Shown here one piece after another: positions 23,450 through 34,700 of a DNA stretch of 64,000 bases. This stretch comes from Amblyornis subalaris (lineage: Eukaryota > Chordata > Aves > Passeriformes > Ptilonorhynchidae). The translations under genes were made by a program, and so were the position numbers. The stretch is from positions 62,001 to 126,000 of the forward strand of contig JACAXG010000236.1 in NCBI GenBank assembly GCA_018881555.1, read 5' to 3'. Under the pieces are notes generated by a model that was given only the letters and a program-made list of their open reading frames with translations, was not told the origin of the DNA and did not search any database. How positions within the stretch are numbered: position 1 is the first letter of the stretch; each line of letters begins with the position of its first letter.

Positions 23450-24630
23450 CTGGCGGAGAGGCAGGAAGGGGTGAGCATCCCCTCAGTCTCACGTGCTGGG
23501 GACAGGTGGAAAAGCCACCGGGGCACATTCCAGGTGTCCCTTGCTCCTCAGCCAGCATGGAGCTCAGCATGGAGCATGTCCTCCTCCAGAGGTGGCACAG
23601 GACAAAGACCTGTGCCTGTGTGCCAGGTGGGAGGGAAACCACAGCACTTTCAGTGCAGCATCTCCCAGTTAAAGCCCAAACCAGTCTGTGCTGGCCCTGA
23701 TGAAGGTTTCCTTGCTGCTTCCCCTCCACCTTATCCAATATCTACCTGACCTTCACTCTGGTGTGCCGGGAGCCCACCATGGGGGCATGCAGCGTATCCC
23801 TGCTCCCAGCATCCTGCTGCTTCCCCATGGAAAGCTCAAGCATGGTGCAGAGGCTGCAGCAGGAAGTCTAGAGCAGCTCCCTCGAGGATGTGGGAGTCCC
23901 CAGCCAGACCGAGAAACAGCCAGTGCCAGGAGCCAGCCATGCTGGCAGCTGCCACTGTGACAGTGGGAGGACACAGCTCTGGGGACCTTCAGGTGCTGCT
24001 TCCCGGCTGCTCCGTGGGGCAGTCGGTGACTTTGGGGACACTCTCCCTTCCCAGCCTCCTTCCTCTCTGTCGCTCCACACCCCCAAACCATGGGTCCTTG
24101 TTCCTTGGGTCCACCTCTCGGAGGCCAAAAGATCCTGGAAAGGCCACNGGGAGATGATGGAATGACAGGGCCAGTGATGGCCCATGCGGGCAACGGTCAC
24201 AATCCGCGCTGTNTGAGACGCCCCAGCCCCGCTGAGACATCCCTGCACACCCGGCTCCCCGTGACTGGAGGCGCTGGCAGTACTGGGGTCCCCAATCCCA
24301 ACACACGCAACAGGCGCACCTGCGCAGGATNCGGAGCTCGATGCCCACTGGATACGGAGCATCCCCGGAGTTCGGGGGGGTGGCCGCGGGTGGGGACCCC
24401 CGGGTTGGGGGGTGGTCACAGGTGGAGACCCCCAGACCGAGGAGGGTGTGTGTGGGTTCCGGATTCACCCCGGGTGGGGAGANGCGATAGTTTCGCCCCT
24501 GCTCAGCCCCGCCACGATGCCGGTTCCGGGNGGCGCCGAGCCCCGGCCCCGATCCCGGCCGCGCGCCCCCGGGACGCTCCCCACGGTGCCGGTCCCAACC
24601 CGGCTCCCGGCCCCAGCGCTCGTCGCTCAC
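23450..24630 (-). other. SLC7A4 5' intron
   Basis: Sequence between the acceptor at 23450 and the candidate donor at 24625-24630. No repeats or further exons recognised. Confidence 0.55.
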
Positions 24631-24830
24631 CTGCGGTCGTGGCCGGGGGCCCCGCACCGACCCCGGCCTCACCTGCTCCGCGCCGCCGCCGCCGCCCGGC
24701 TCCGCCTCCCCACGCTCGGCGGAAGGGCGGGGGCCGGGCGGGGGCCGGGCGGGGGCCGGGCGGGGGCCGGGCGGGGGCCGGGCGGGGGCCGGGCGGGGGC
24801 CGGGCGGGGCGGGGGAGCCCCCGGGGTCGA
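24631..24830 (-). promoter_or_regulatory. SLC7A4: Probable SLC7A4 non-coding first exon and CpG-island promoter
   Basis: CpG-dense block. On the minus strand two good donors are nested: CCGCAG|GTGAGC (exon edge 24631) and GGAGCAG|GTGAGG (exon edge 24673). Either can splice to the acceptor at 23449, giving a non-coding first exon. The transcription start is not visible. The GC repeat at 24727-24815 overlaps the upstream part. Confidence 0.5.
24727..24815. repeat. 11-bp GC-only tandem repeat in the SLC7A4 promoter
   Basis: Seven or more near-perfect copies of GGGGGCCGGGC, ending in GGGCGGGGCGGGGGAG. Runs of five Gs every 11 bp on the plus strand can form G-quadruplexes; GGGGCGGGG is also a Sp1-type site. 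Three units make 33 bp, so all frames stay open on both strands, which explains the long Gly/Pro/Arg open frames here. Confidence 0.93.
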
Positions 24831-25010
24831 TGATGCTTCATGGACACCCCATCCCCAGGGGTGTCGCCCGCGAAGGCGGGGGCAGAGGTTGGGGAGTACC
24901 GGGGCTGCAGCCCCAGCCCCAGTGAGGGGCTGACACGTAGCGGGTCCCCACGGCCCCAGGCTGGGCATCCCCACGGGTTCGTGCGCGGCTGGAGCCGCAC
25001 GGAAACGGAA

Positions 25011-25428
25011 CACAGGATGGTCACGGAGATTCTGAGAGGGCTGGAGCCCTGGACCGCTCTGGAGCCAGGCTGGGAGAGCTGGGGGTGTTCACCTGGAGAG
25101 GAGAAGGCTCCAGGGAGACCTTAGAGCCCCTTCCAGTGCCTAGAGGGGCTCCAGGAGAGCTGGAGAGGGACTTTGGACAAGGGAGGGACAGGACAAGGGG
25201 GAATGGCTTCCCACTGCCAGAGGGCACGGTTAAATGGGATATTGGGAAGGAATTGCTCCTTTGGTTGCCCACAGAAGCTGTGGCTGCCCCATCCCTGTAA
25301 GTGTTCTGGGCCAGGTTGGACAGAGCTTGGAGCAATCTGGTCTGGTGGAAGGTGCCCCTGCCCATGGCAGAGCGTTGGAAGATGAGCTTTAAGGTTCCTT
25401 CCAACCCAAACCACTCTGTGATTCTGTG
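25011..25428 (+). mobile_element. CR1 LINE copy upstream of SLC7A4
   Basis: About 420 bp of CR1 3' sequence ending at its true terminus: AAGGTTCCTTCCAACCCAAACC, then CTCTGTGATTCTGTGA. Confidence 0.92.
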
Positions 25429-27990
25429 ACGGAGCAGTTATCCCAAATCCCGACCACTGGATGCAGTTCTGGATGGAGAAAAGGGCTGAGACCCTGCTCC
25501 TCTGCCTCTNCTCGCTCTACTCTGGAGCTGCTGCCTGAAGGACAGGCACCTCCTCCATGCTCAGGTGTTTGTCATGGAGAAACAGACGGGTGGAAAAAGC
25601 TGCTGGAGGGGGAGCTCCTGAACAGGCTCCTTCAGCTCACGGTTGTCCTGCCTGGCCAGTGCCTGGACAAGAGCATAAAACCTGACCAAAAGCCTGTGGT
25701 GCTTCCACCTGGTTCTGCAGGGCAGTGAANGGGAATCACCTCTATCCATCTCTAAGTCAAAAGGTGTGTCTTTTCCAGAAGTGCTTTACCTCAACTTGAA
25801 CCAGCACAAACCTTCTGCCTCTCCAGCCATCTGGGGCAGGAGTTTCCCAAGGTGTCACCTGTCCCATCCAAACCTGCCTGTTACAGGTTGCAATGCTCCT
25901 GCTCCTGTATTTCTAGAGAGTGAAGTCCCTTTCCATGTCACCCGTAGTTTTATCTCCACCCTGCTCCCTCTTGTGCCCTTTGTCAAAGATAAAGGAGTCC
26001 AGCTCAGCTGGAAGGTGTCCCAGATCCCTGGNGTCCCCAGGGCCCCAGCCTGTTCCATCCCTACCGTGCCCTTCTTGGGGTGAAGGGATTTGCATTTAGG
26101 TGCTTCACAGCAGCAACATGTTTTTCATTTTCTTCTCTGATCCCCTACTCATGGTTCATCTGATTTTCTGATGGCATCTGAGCACTAAAGCCGACATTTT
26201 CATGGACCTACCGGTCCTCATCCCAAATGTCACCCCCAAGTGGTAAAGGACAACTCGGAGCCCATCGTGCAACACTGAGGGCTCCCACCTGAACACATTC
26301 ACCTTTATCCATGCTGAATTGACCTCCTTATATGGAGGGCACCTTGCTCTCCTCCTCAACAGCCCAAAGTATAGGAAAAGGAAGGAGAAAACCGGCCTTG
26401 TCCCTTCCTGCCACCCATCACTCGCATTCCACCAGTTCCTGGGTGAACATGGGGCTGGCATGGAGTCATAGCTCTCCTGTCAGTCACCTTGCANGTGAAC
26501 AGGGAACTTGATCCTCTGGTGCATCCCCTCTTCCTGTCACTTCTGGCACACATGGAGCCCTGGGCAGGCACTTTAGGTCCAGCTGTGTGGGTGGCTGAAG
26601 CCAAACACATTCCTGGGGTACTGGTTGAGAGCTCGGGGGCTGCACACGTCAGACAGCCAAAGCCCAGCAATCCTTGGCAGCACTCCCAGTCCCTTTGGGC
26701 TGCTCTCACCAGGTCTGCCCCGTGTCACTGGCAGTACCACAGCTGCAGTGGCTGGGGCACAGCTGTGCTGAGGGATGGTGTCACCCTCCGGTGACACAAT
26801 GGCACTTGCTTGGAAAAATACCTGTATCCTCCACATTGCAGTGTCTGGCTTCAGGGTCTGATCTGATCATGAGCCATCCCAGGGGCTTTGCTCCCTTAGG
26901 ATAACCTTCCCCACCAATTACCCACATCTGACCCCCCTGCAACTCTCCACCTCAGCCTTTCTGAAACCCAACCTGACCACAGGCACGGAAAATTTCAGCT
27001 TGGATCTGATCAGCTGCCTGGCAGAGCCGTCTGCAAACAGATGGTGGAAGCAGGAAGCCCGAGAGCTGCTGTTGTCATGGCAGTGCCGGAACAGCCCCCG
27101 TGATCCCCAGCACCAGCTCTCCTTGGGAAGACAGCAGCAATCCTGGAACATGGCAGGCTCTGGACAAAGTGGGCTCCCCTCCTCGCCCCACTGGGCAGCA
27201 CGGTGGGGCTGAACCCACCGGCAGTAACCCCAACATAAGCTTCCACCAGTAGTAACCCTGATCCCAGCTCCTCCAGCAACACCACCATTGCTCTGCCGCT
27301 GCTCCAGNGATTCCAGAGAATTTGTATTAAGAAAGGGGGGACTTCCGGGAGGCAGCATGACGCTGAGCATCCTTTCCTGCCATAGAACCNATCATTCATC
27401 CCTGCCTTCCTCATCCTCACCTCGGGAAGCAACTTCCTTGCTAAATAGCTCTGGCCACAGACCTGAACACAGATGCTGACTTCACCCAGTCAGCACCAGT
27501 GACTACCCTGTGTCCTCCCAGAAGGACGAAGGTGTCTCCAGAGGGAAATGTTGCCCACCTCGCTCCTACCTAAGGGCAACACAGTTCCAGGTGGTCTGTG
27601 GGGACCCTGCAGTGGTGCAGGTCCCACACCAGCCTGCTTTCCAGCCAGGGATTTTCATCCAGGAGGTGAAGGCCCCACATAAGCAGTAGGTCTTGTCTCC
27701 AGCTGCTGAACCACATCATCTCCGTGGGGAAGGAACACTCAGCCATGACAGAAATGGAGTCTCGGCCCTGAAATTTCCAAAAGCCTGATTGGTCCTTGTA
27801 GCTCTGATCTTCAATGTGTTTGTCTCCTCCAGCACCAGCTCTCTCCACCAGCAGGTCACTCGCAAGTTCTTCCAACACTCTGAAAAGTCTCAGAAACTCC
27901 CCAGCTTCCATCTAACGCACCACAAGCCCCACACTCATCAACTGAGGACAGGACAAACCTAATGACAACCACTGGCACTCAAAAAGCTGC
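25429..27990. other. Intergenic region, no gene recognised
   Basis: 2.6 kb between the SLC7A4 promoter side and the DGCR6 poly(A) site. The longest minus-strand frame (27570-27911, 113 codons, MEAGEFLRLFRVLEELASDL...) is not recognised, has no visible neighbouring exons, and may be chance. PRODH, the neighbour of DGCR6 in human, is not seen here. Confidence 0.45.
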
Positions 27991-28012
27991 AGCCCCAAAG
28001 GCAGGGCAGTGT

Positions 28013-28018
28013 TTTATT
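28013..28018 (-). terminator. DGCR6: Candidate DGCR6 poly(A) signal
   Basis: AATAAA on the minus strand (TTTATT on plus), about 660 bp past the DGCR6 stop; it is the first canonical hexamer I noticed downstream. Cleavage would be near 28000. Confidence 0.5.
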
Positions 28019-28675
28019 TCTCTTAATTTGGAAACTGGTTTAAAAGAACAAAGCAAAAGCTCTCCAGCCTTCTCTACTTTCTGAGTCAGTGGGAACACTG
28101 CAAACATTAGTCCAGTAACACTGGACTGAGGCCTGAAATCCTACTTTAATATGGATAATGCTGGCCAGCATACAGATAAACTGGTACAGATAATACTGGT
28201 ACCTGCCTGGAGGAGACTCTGGGAAGGGTCTGTCTGTCTATGAGGTTGTTTCTGCCTCAACATCACAGAGAAGCATCCTTGGGATTGTTTTTTCCCCTAG
28301 TTATATCATCTAAACACAGGGTCACCCTCACACAGTGGGGCTCCGTTTGCCGCCTTGGTGCTCAGGCCAGCCTTGGCTCAGTGATGGCCTCAGTGACACT
28401 GCAGGACATTCCTGGCAGGTGAACACACTCCCATCGGCTCCAAACTGAGCCATGTGCAGCTGACACTGCTCCAAGGACCAGACAGGCAGCCCCAGGCTCC
28501 CAGCCACCCCCTGTGCTGGGCTCTGCCTGCCCCAGCTCTAATCTCAGTGCCTCAGCAATTTCTTCTACTCCCATAGCCTCTTCCTGACATGATACAAAGC
28601 AAATGCATGGACAGTCTGTTCTGTAGAGGGAAGTCAGAGGAAAAACTCTGGGAAGTGAACAGCNGATTCTCTCTT

Positions 28676-28759
28676 TCAGGAAAAAGCCTTCTCAGCCTCA
28701 GCTTCCTTCTGCTGCAATTTCCGAATCAGCTCCAGCAAATTCATCTGTAGAGTCAGCTC
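28676..28759 (-). CDS. DGCR6: DGCR6 coding exon 5 with stop
   Basis: 84 bp. Encodes [20 protein letters not shown], then EAEKAFS and TGA. Confidence 0.95.
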   Translation of the reverse strand, partial: ELTLQMNLLELIRKLQQKEAEAEKAFS

Positions 28760-31700
28760 CTGCAAAGGGAGAGAGATGTTTGTGCAAGGAAATGATCCCA
28801 TTCCCTGCTGCAGGAAGCAGAAACGACTGCCTTGTACCAGCCCCTCAAGAGCTACTTGTTTCTAGGGAATAAAAAAAATCAACCAGGCAACTAAAAACCT
28901 CTTGTTTAAGCATTTCTCTAAAATATGGAGCAGTTAATATCTCAGCAGACCTGCTGCAAGCTGTCGCTGTCTTAGGAATCCCAGTGCTTTAGGATTCCTT
29001 AAGGATCCAGAGAGGCTCTTTCTTCTTGACTGTGATAAATGTGGTAGGGGCCATGAGTGCTGGCCAGTTCCGCAGGCTGAGGAGGGGCAGCAGCCCTGGA
29101 GGATGTTCTCCAGGCCCCTCCCCACATTCTTCAGCAGCATCCTCTACTCCCTGGCCCTTTCCCAGCACAGAAGGGCAGGAAGAGGAGGGATTGCTTTGGG
29201 AACCCTCTAAGTGGGGTCCAAGGCAGCTGCAACACACGGCTGTGCTGGTGCATCAAATTTCCTGCAGGTATTCCATTCCCCATCAGAAATTCCCTTTTCC
29301 AGGACCACAATCAAGTGGAGACACTGTCTTCTGGAGTNACCAACATCAGCTCATGGTTCCTTTGCCATCTGCTCGTTCTTTAGTTACATTTAGCTCAGAG
29401 ACAACATGGTAGAGCCACAAACTCATGAGTGTAGGCCTGTGACTCAGCACTGCAGACATGGAACTATGGAAATAAAAATCTATTTTTGTAGAAATACATC
29501 CACTGCACAAGGAGGCATTTCATACAGACTGGAAAGAAACACATCAGCTGANGGGAACCGCGTGAACAGATTCCAGCAGGGATTTCTTGGTGGCACTCAC
29601 AGGCACAAGCCAAGATCCGGGTCAGGTATGGAACCTATCCTAAAGGCAAACATACACAAACCCAGCCAACAGGAACCCTGATAAGAGTTATTGCTTACAA
29701 AAACAACATAAAGGGCAGGGCAGGAGCGAGAAAGGGCTCCCTGCCTTATACAGCCAGGGAATAGCACCACAGAAAAAATGAGAGGCTTGTTCAAGGCTCC
29801 ACAACTGGGAATCGTGTGGGTGGGTGTTAGAAAATGCCTGTTTAGCTTCATTTAAGCCGTCTTTTCTCAGCAGTAGGTCTTTATCAAAGTGACATTCAAT
29901 CAGCTGAAAAAACAGAGTTAAGAACAGCCTGTCTGTGTTCCCTGAAAACTTGTGTGGCTTTGCAACAGGACTTGGGAAGTTTGAGTATTTTCANTCCTGC
30001 GGTGGCATAAGGACAACAGGGACAAAGCCAGGAGACTNCTCAGATGTTTTGAGAGCAAATGCACTGGAGAAATCAGGAACAATTCTCTAATCACAGTCTG
30101 AGATCATAAGCTCCAGCAAGTCACATGCAAGAACGAANAAGGTGCCTAACAGAGTCCTGAAGGCAGTTTTTACAGCTAAGCTGAATACAAAAGCAGTAAA
30201 TCAATTATTTTAGGGTTTTTCAGACCCATTTGAGAGTNTGCAGGCTGTTGGCACAGTGTTTCTTCCATCCACAATGGGAAAAGTACTGCAGGAAGTTGGC
30301 AATGCTACCCAGCGGTAACCTGGGCTTCTGCTCTTTTGTTAAGAACTGAGTGCAAGGCCTGACGAGGGCAAAGGATGGATTGTTCTGTCTGACACAGCCA
30401 ATCCCANTTCATTAATAGCGAGATTTAAAAAAAAAATTAAAGCTATTAACCCAAGAGTACTGTCAAACANGATAATGGAATGGNTTGGGTTGGAAGGGAC
30501 CTTAAAGCTCATCTTGTTTCACCCCCTGCCATGGGCAGGAACACCTTCCACTATGCCAGGTTGCTCCAAGCCCCATCCAACTCGGCCTTGGGACACTTCC
30601 AGGGATCCAGGGGCAGCCACAGCTTCTCTGGGCAACCTGTGCCAGGGCCTCACCATCCTCACAGGGAACAATTCCTTCCCAGTATTCCACCTAACCCTGC
30701 CCTCTGGCAGTGGGAAGCCATTCCCCCTCATCCTGTCACTCCAGGCCCTTGTCAAAACACCTCACCCGTGAAGCCCAAACACCAACCTGGGGGTTGGTGG
30801 TGATGTAGAAGCCAGACACCCCAGCTTTCTCCAGGGTGCTCTGCTGGTCGATTACTTTTTGGTCCAGTTCCAAGACTATCTTCTCATCCATCATCCGCTG
30901 TTCCTCTCGGATCTGTTGCTCCATAGCCTGAAAAACGTAACAGTCAATGGGAAAAAGTGAAATATCTGCCTTCTTCCCAGCTTTTTCTCACCTCTAAGAC
31001 ATTTACCGAAACCCAAGAGCAACTGGGCCCTGAATCCTTCCTGATGAGCCCAGGGATAGCACTGGGCAACCAGCACAGCCCTAGGTCTTACCCCCTTCAC
31101 CTGCAGAGCNACCACTCAAGAAAATGCAGGGAAGTCATGGGAGCAGCCTGCTCTCCACGTGTCTGGAGGCCAGGAAGACCACAAGGAACTGATCAGAGTC
31201 TGAATGACTTCTCCTGACAAGCCACCACCTGAGCTATGGCTAAGCTTAGCCCAAGAACTATGTGCCCCTCTCAGGTGAGGCTGAAGGAAGCCTTGGAAGA
31301 GTAACACAGGCCACTAAAGCTCATCAAGATGCTTCCCTGGACACTAACATGGAGCTGGAGCTGTAAATCCCACCCAGATCCTACTTATTTATGAAAGGAT
31401 CTGAATGCTGGGGCTCTATTTTTGACAGACTGAGAACATTATCAAAGAAGGACTTTGCCAGAATAGCCCCAACCAGGACAGCCACTGCTGCCTCACCACT
31501 GTCTGCCCAAACTTCAGCACAGTCTCTGTGCTGCCTCTAGAGAAGAAATGGAGCTCAGGAAACGTGGATGCCAAAGGCACGCTGGAAATCAGGAGCGGAA
31601 GCAGAGAGCAGGACTGCAGGGGACACGCAGAGCCCAGCTCAAGTAAACAGCCCTGTGCGGGCAGAGGTGATACACCCTCACCAGGCTGCACTGAGCAGAT

Positions 31701-34700
31701 TTCCTTCGCAAGCCACAGGGAACATCAGGAATCATCAAATCTCACCGAAACACAATGGCAGGCTCATTCTTCTAGGGTGAGCAGGAGGGTGAGGGGGAGA
31801 TTCTGCCTCTCTGCTCTGCTTAGGTGACACCCCACTCGCCGTGCTGCCTCCAGCCCTCAGGACCCCAGCACAGAAAGGATGTGGAGCTGCTGGAGTGAGT
31901 CCAGAGAAGGCCATGGAGATGCTTCAAAGGCTGGAGCTCCNGTGCAACNTTAGAGCCCCTTCCAGTGCCTAAAGGGGCTCCAGGAGAGCTGGAGAGGGAC
32001 TTGGGACAAAGGGGAATGGCTTCAAATGGAGAGGGCAGGATTAGATTAGATGTTGAGAGGGAATTCTTCCCTGTGAGGATGGTGAGACACNGACAAAGGC
32101 TGCCCAGAGAAGCTGTGGCTGCCCCATCCCTGGAAGTGTTCCAGGCCAGATTGGACGGAGCTTGGAGCAACCTGGGATAGTGGAAGGTGTCCCTGCCCAT
32201 AGCAGAGGGTGGAACAAGATGAACTTTAAGGTCCCTCCCAACCCAAACCATTCCACAATTCAGTGATTCTCCTGCAAGAAATAAATAAGCCATTAGAGAG
32301 CATGCAAAGGAGGGCAATGAAGATGGTGAAGGGCCTTCGGGGGAAGTCATATGAGGAGCANCTGAGGACACCCGGTCTGTTTAGTCTGGAGGAGACTGAG
32401 AGGAGACTCACTGCAGTCTACAACTTCCTCACGAGGGGAAAAGGAGGGCAGGCACTGANCTTTGTGGTGACCAGTGACAGGACCTTAGGGAACAGCTGGA
32501 GCTGTGCCAGGGGAGGTTTAGGTTGGGTATTAGGAAAAGACTCTTCCCCCAGAGGGTGNTNGGCACTGAACAGGCTCCCTGGGGAATGGGCACAGCCCCA
32601 AGGCTGCCAGAGCTCCAGGAGCGTTTGGATAACGCTCTCAGGCACAGGCTGGGATTGTTGCAATGTCTGTGCAGGACCGGGAGTTGGACTCAATGATCCC
32701 TGTGGGTCCCTCGTGCTCAGGNTGTTCTGTGATTCTGTGAAANGGAACAATGAAAAAATTTCAATATTTCACTCATGCAATGCTTTGTCAGAGGCACGCG
32801 TTCAGCTGGAAATATCCATGGGGTTAAACTATCCCCCCGCACAGAAAGGGAGAAGTCACAAACTCCAGGATTTCCTACACCAGTGGCTGGTGGTTTAAAA
32901 GACCTGGGAGGGGGACTGAACGCCTCCACCCTGCCACAATTCCCNGTGAAAATCCAGAATCTGAGTGACAGAGCTCTCAGCCATGAATATCNGGGAAAGG
33001 GCTGCTTTGTGTCTGCAGCAAGGGTGTATCCATGGCTCTCTGCAAAACGTCCGACCTAACAAGGAGCAGTTACCACTCACATGGACAAGGAGCTACCTCT
33101 TGCAACCTTTCCTGGATGTACAGCCCACAATTAGCACGTCACAGTGAGAAACCTTCACAGAACTACCTGCTATTAAGCAGGATGCAGAACCTGGATCCAC
33201 CAGACGACCATACACCAGCTACTCCAGAGAAAACATTCAGGGCAGGATCACATTGCAATAAATGGGAAGAAACTCAAGACAACCCCAGCCTCAAAAGAAG
33301 GTGAGGCAGAGGAATGACTGCTCCTTCACCACGGGATGCTGAGGAACCTAACCAAGCTCTGNCCTCACAGTTTCTTCAGTCCAGGGGTTCATGCCCTTTA
33401 TGGGAGATACAACAGATTCAAATCCCTCGTGCCCCAGATTTTCCTTCCTCCCAGCCACCTCAGTGTGCCATAGCCTTCTCCACTTACTGTGCTGGAGGAG
33501 TGACTTTCTTTGGGCTTGAAAAAACCCCCAGATTTAAGTGCCTCACATTGTTTAGAGTTGGCATCTAATTCTAGGTTATAGAAAAGTGTCTGATCTTGGA
33601 GAAAACTGAGACTTAAATACAAATTTTGCTTCAGCTCTGGTGGCCGCCAACCCCTTCTGATGGGCTAAGCTTTTCTAAATGCCAGGGGTAACACTGAGAA
33701 GCCAAACATCTAAAACCTACACCCTATATCACCTGTCCTGGGAGCCCAATCCTGAGCTGTCTCGNGGGAGCTGGTCTTGGAAACCTTTAACTACGGAGGA
33801 CAGCTCCAATTAGACATATATCAGATGTAACAGAGATGACTGATTCCTTCCCAAAATGCTCTACAGAATTGTCAGAGGATAAAAAAGGGAAGAAGTGACT
33901 CTATTAACACCTGGGAGAGGAAAACAGAGAAGGGCAGAGGGAAGGCAGAAAGAAGCGTGAAGAAGTTGTACAGCATGTGAGACAAGGAAAGGTGAGACAT
34001 ATTTGGGTGACTTAATGAAACACNGGAAATCAGGCAGTAGATTATTACTTGCTGCAAGTTACTCAGAGACAGAAGTAACAGGGACAGGTACCAGAGGCCC
34101 AGCCTGGCTTTAGTCACCTCGACAGGAAATGAGGAATGTGGAAACACCAAAAGATCCAACAGCAAGCGCTGACATGGTGCTTGTAATAGGCCAAGGCAGG
34201 AAAGAGTCTCTCTTTAAACAGTTCTTGTTTGCCCANCGTGGAGCAAAGTAACTTCCCCCACAATTCAACTCAGAAACTATTGCTATAATGACAGATCTTG
34301 ATGTATTTCATCCTTATCAGCGCTACTAAGTAAAATGTGATTTTNAAATTTTGACTATTCTCTGCTTTTGACTTGTTACAACATCATGGCAGATCTCAGG
34401 TGTCTTTTCCATGTTTTCTATCATTTGCTTCCTATCCTATATAGGCTTTAACTCATCAGATAATGATGGATCATTAAAGTACTGTGGAAAGTATTGCCTT
34501 TGGAGCAGGCTCCAGAGCTTCCACAACTCACAGATCACACCTGGACCACAGCTATTCTAGATAGCAAGAGTCTGGGCCCCTACCCTGGGAGGACAAAGGG
34601 TAGAGCAAGAGGAGACCTCCAGATTGGGGTGGGGAACCTAAGTCTATGCTAGCAAGGCCAGCCAGGNGGGCTGGTGGCTCCCAAGGCTGCAGGGCAGAAA

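Noticed and set aside
24503..25024. Gly/Pro/Arg-rich open frames around the GC repeat
   Set aside because: Produced by the 11-bp repeat, whose 33-bp superperiod lacks stops in all frames.
27570..27911. 113-codon minus-strand frame near the DGCR6 3' end
   Set aside because: Lies past the likely poly(A) site, matches no family I recognise (including PRODH) and lacks flanking splice signals.
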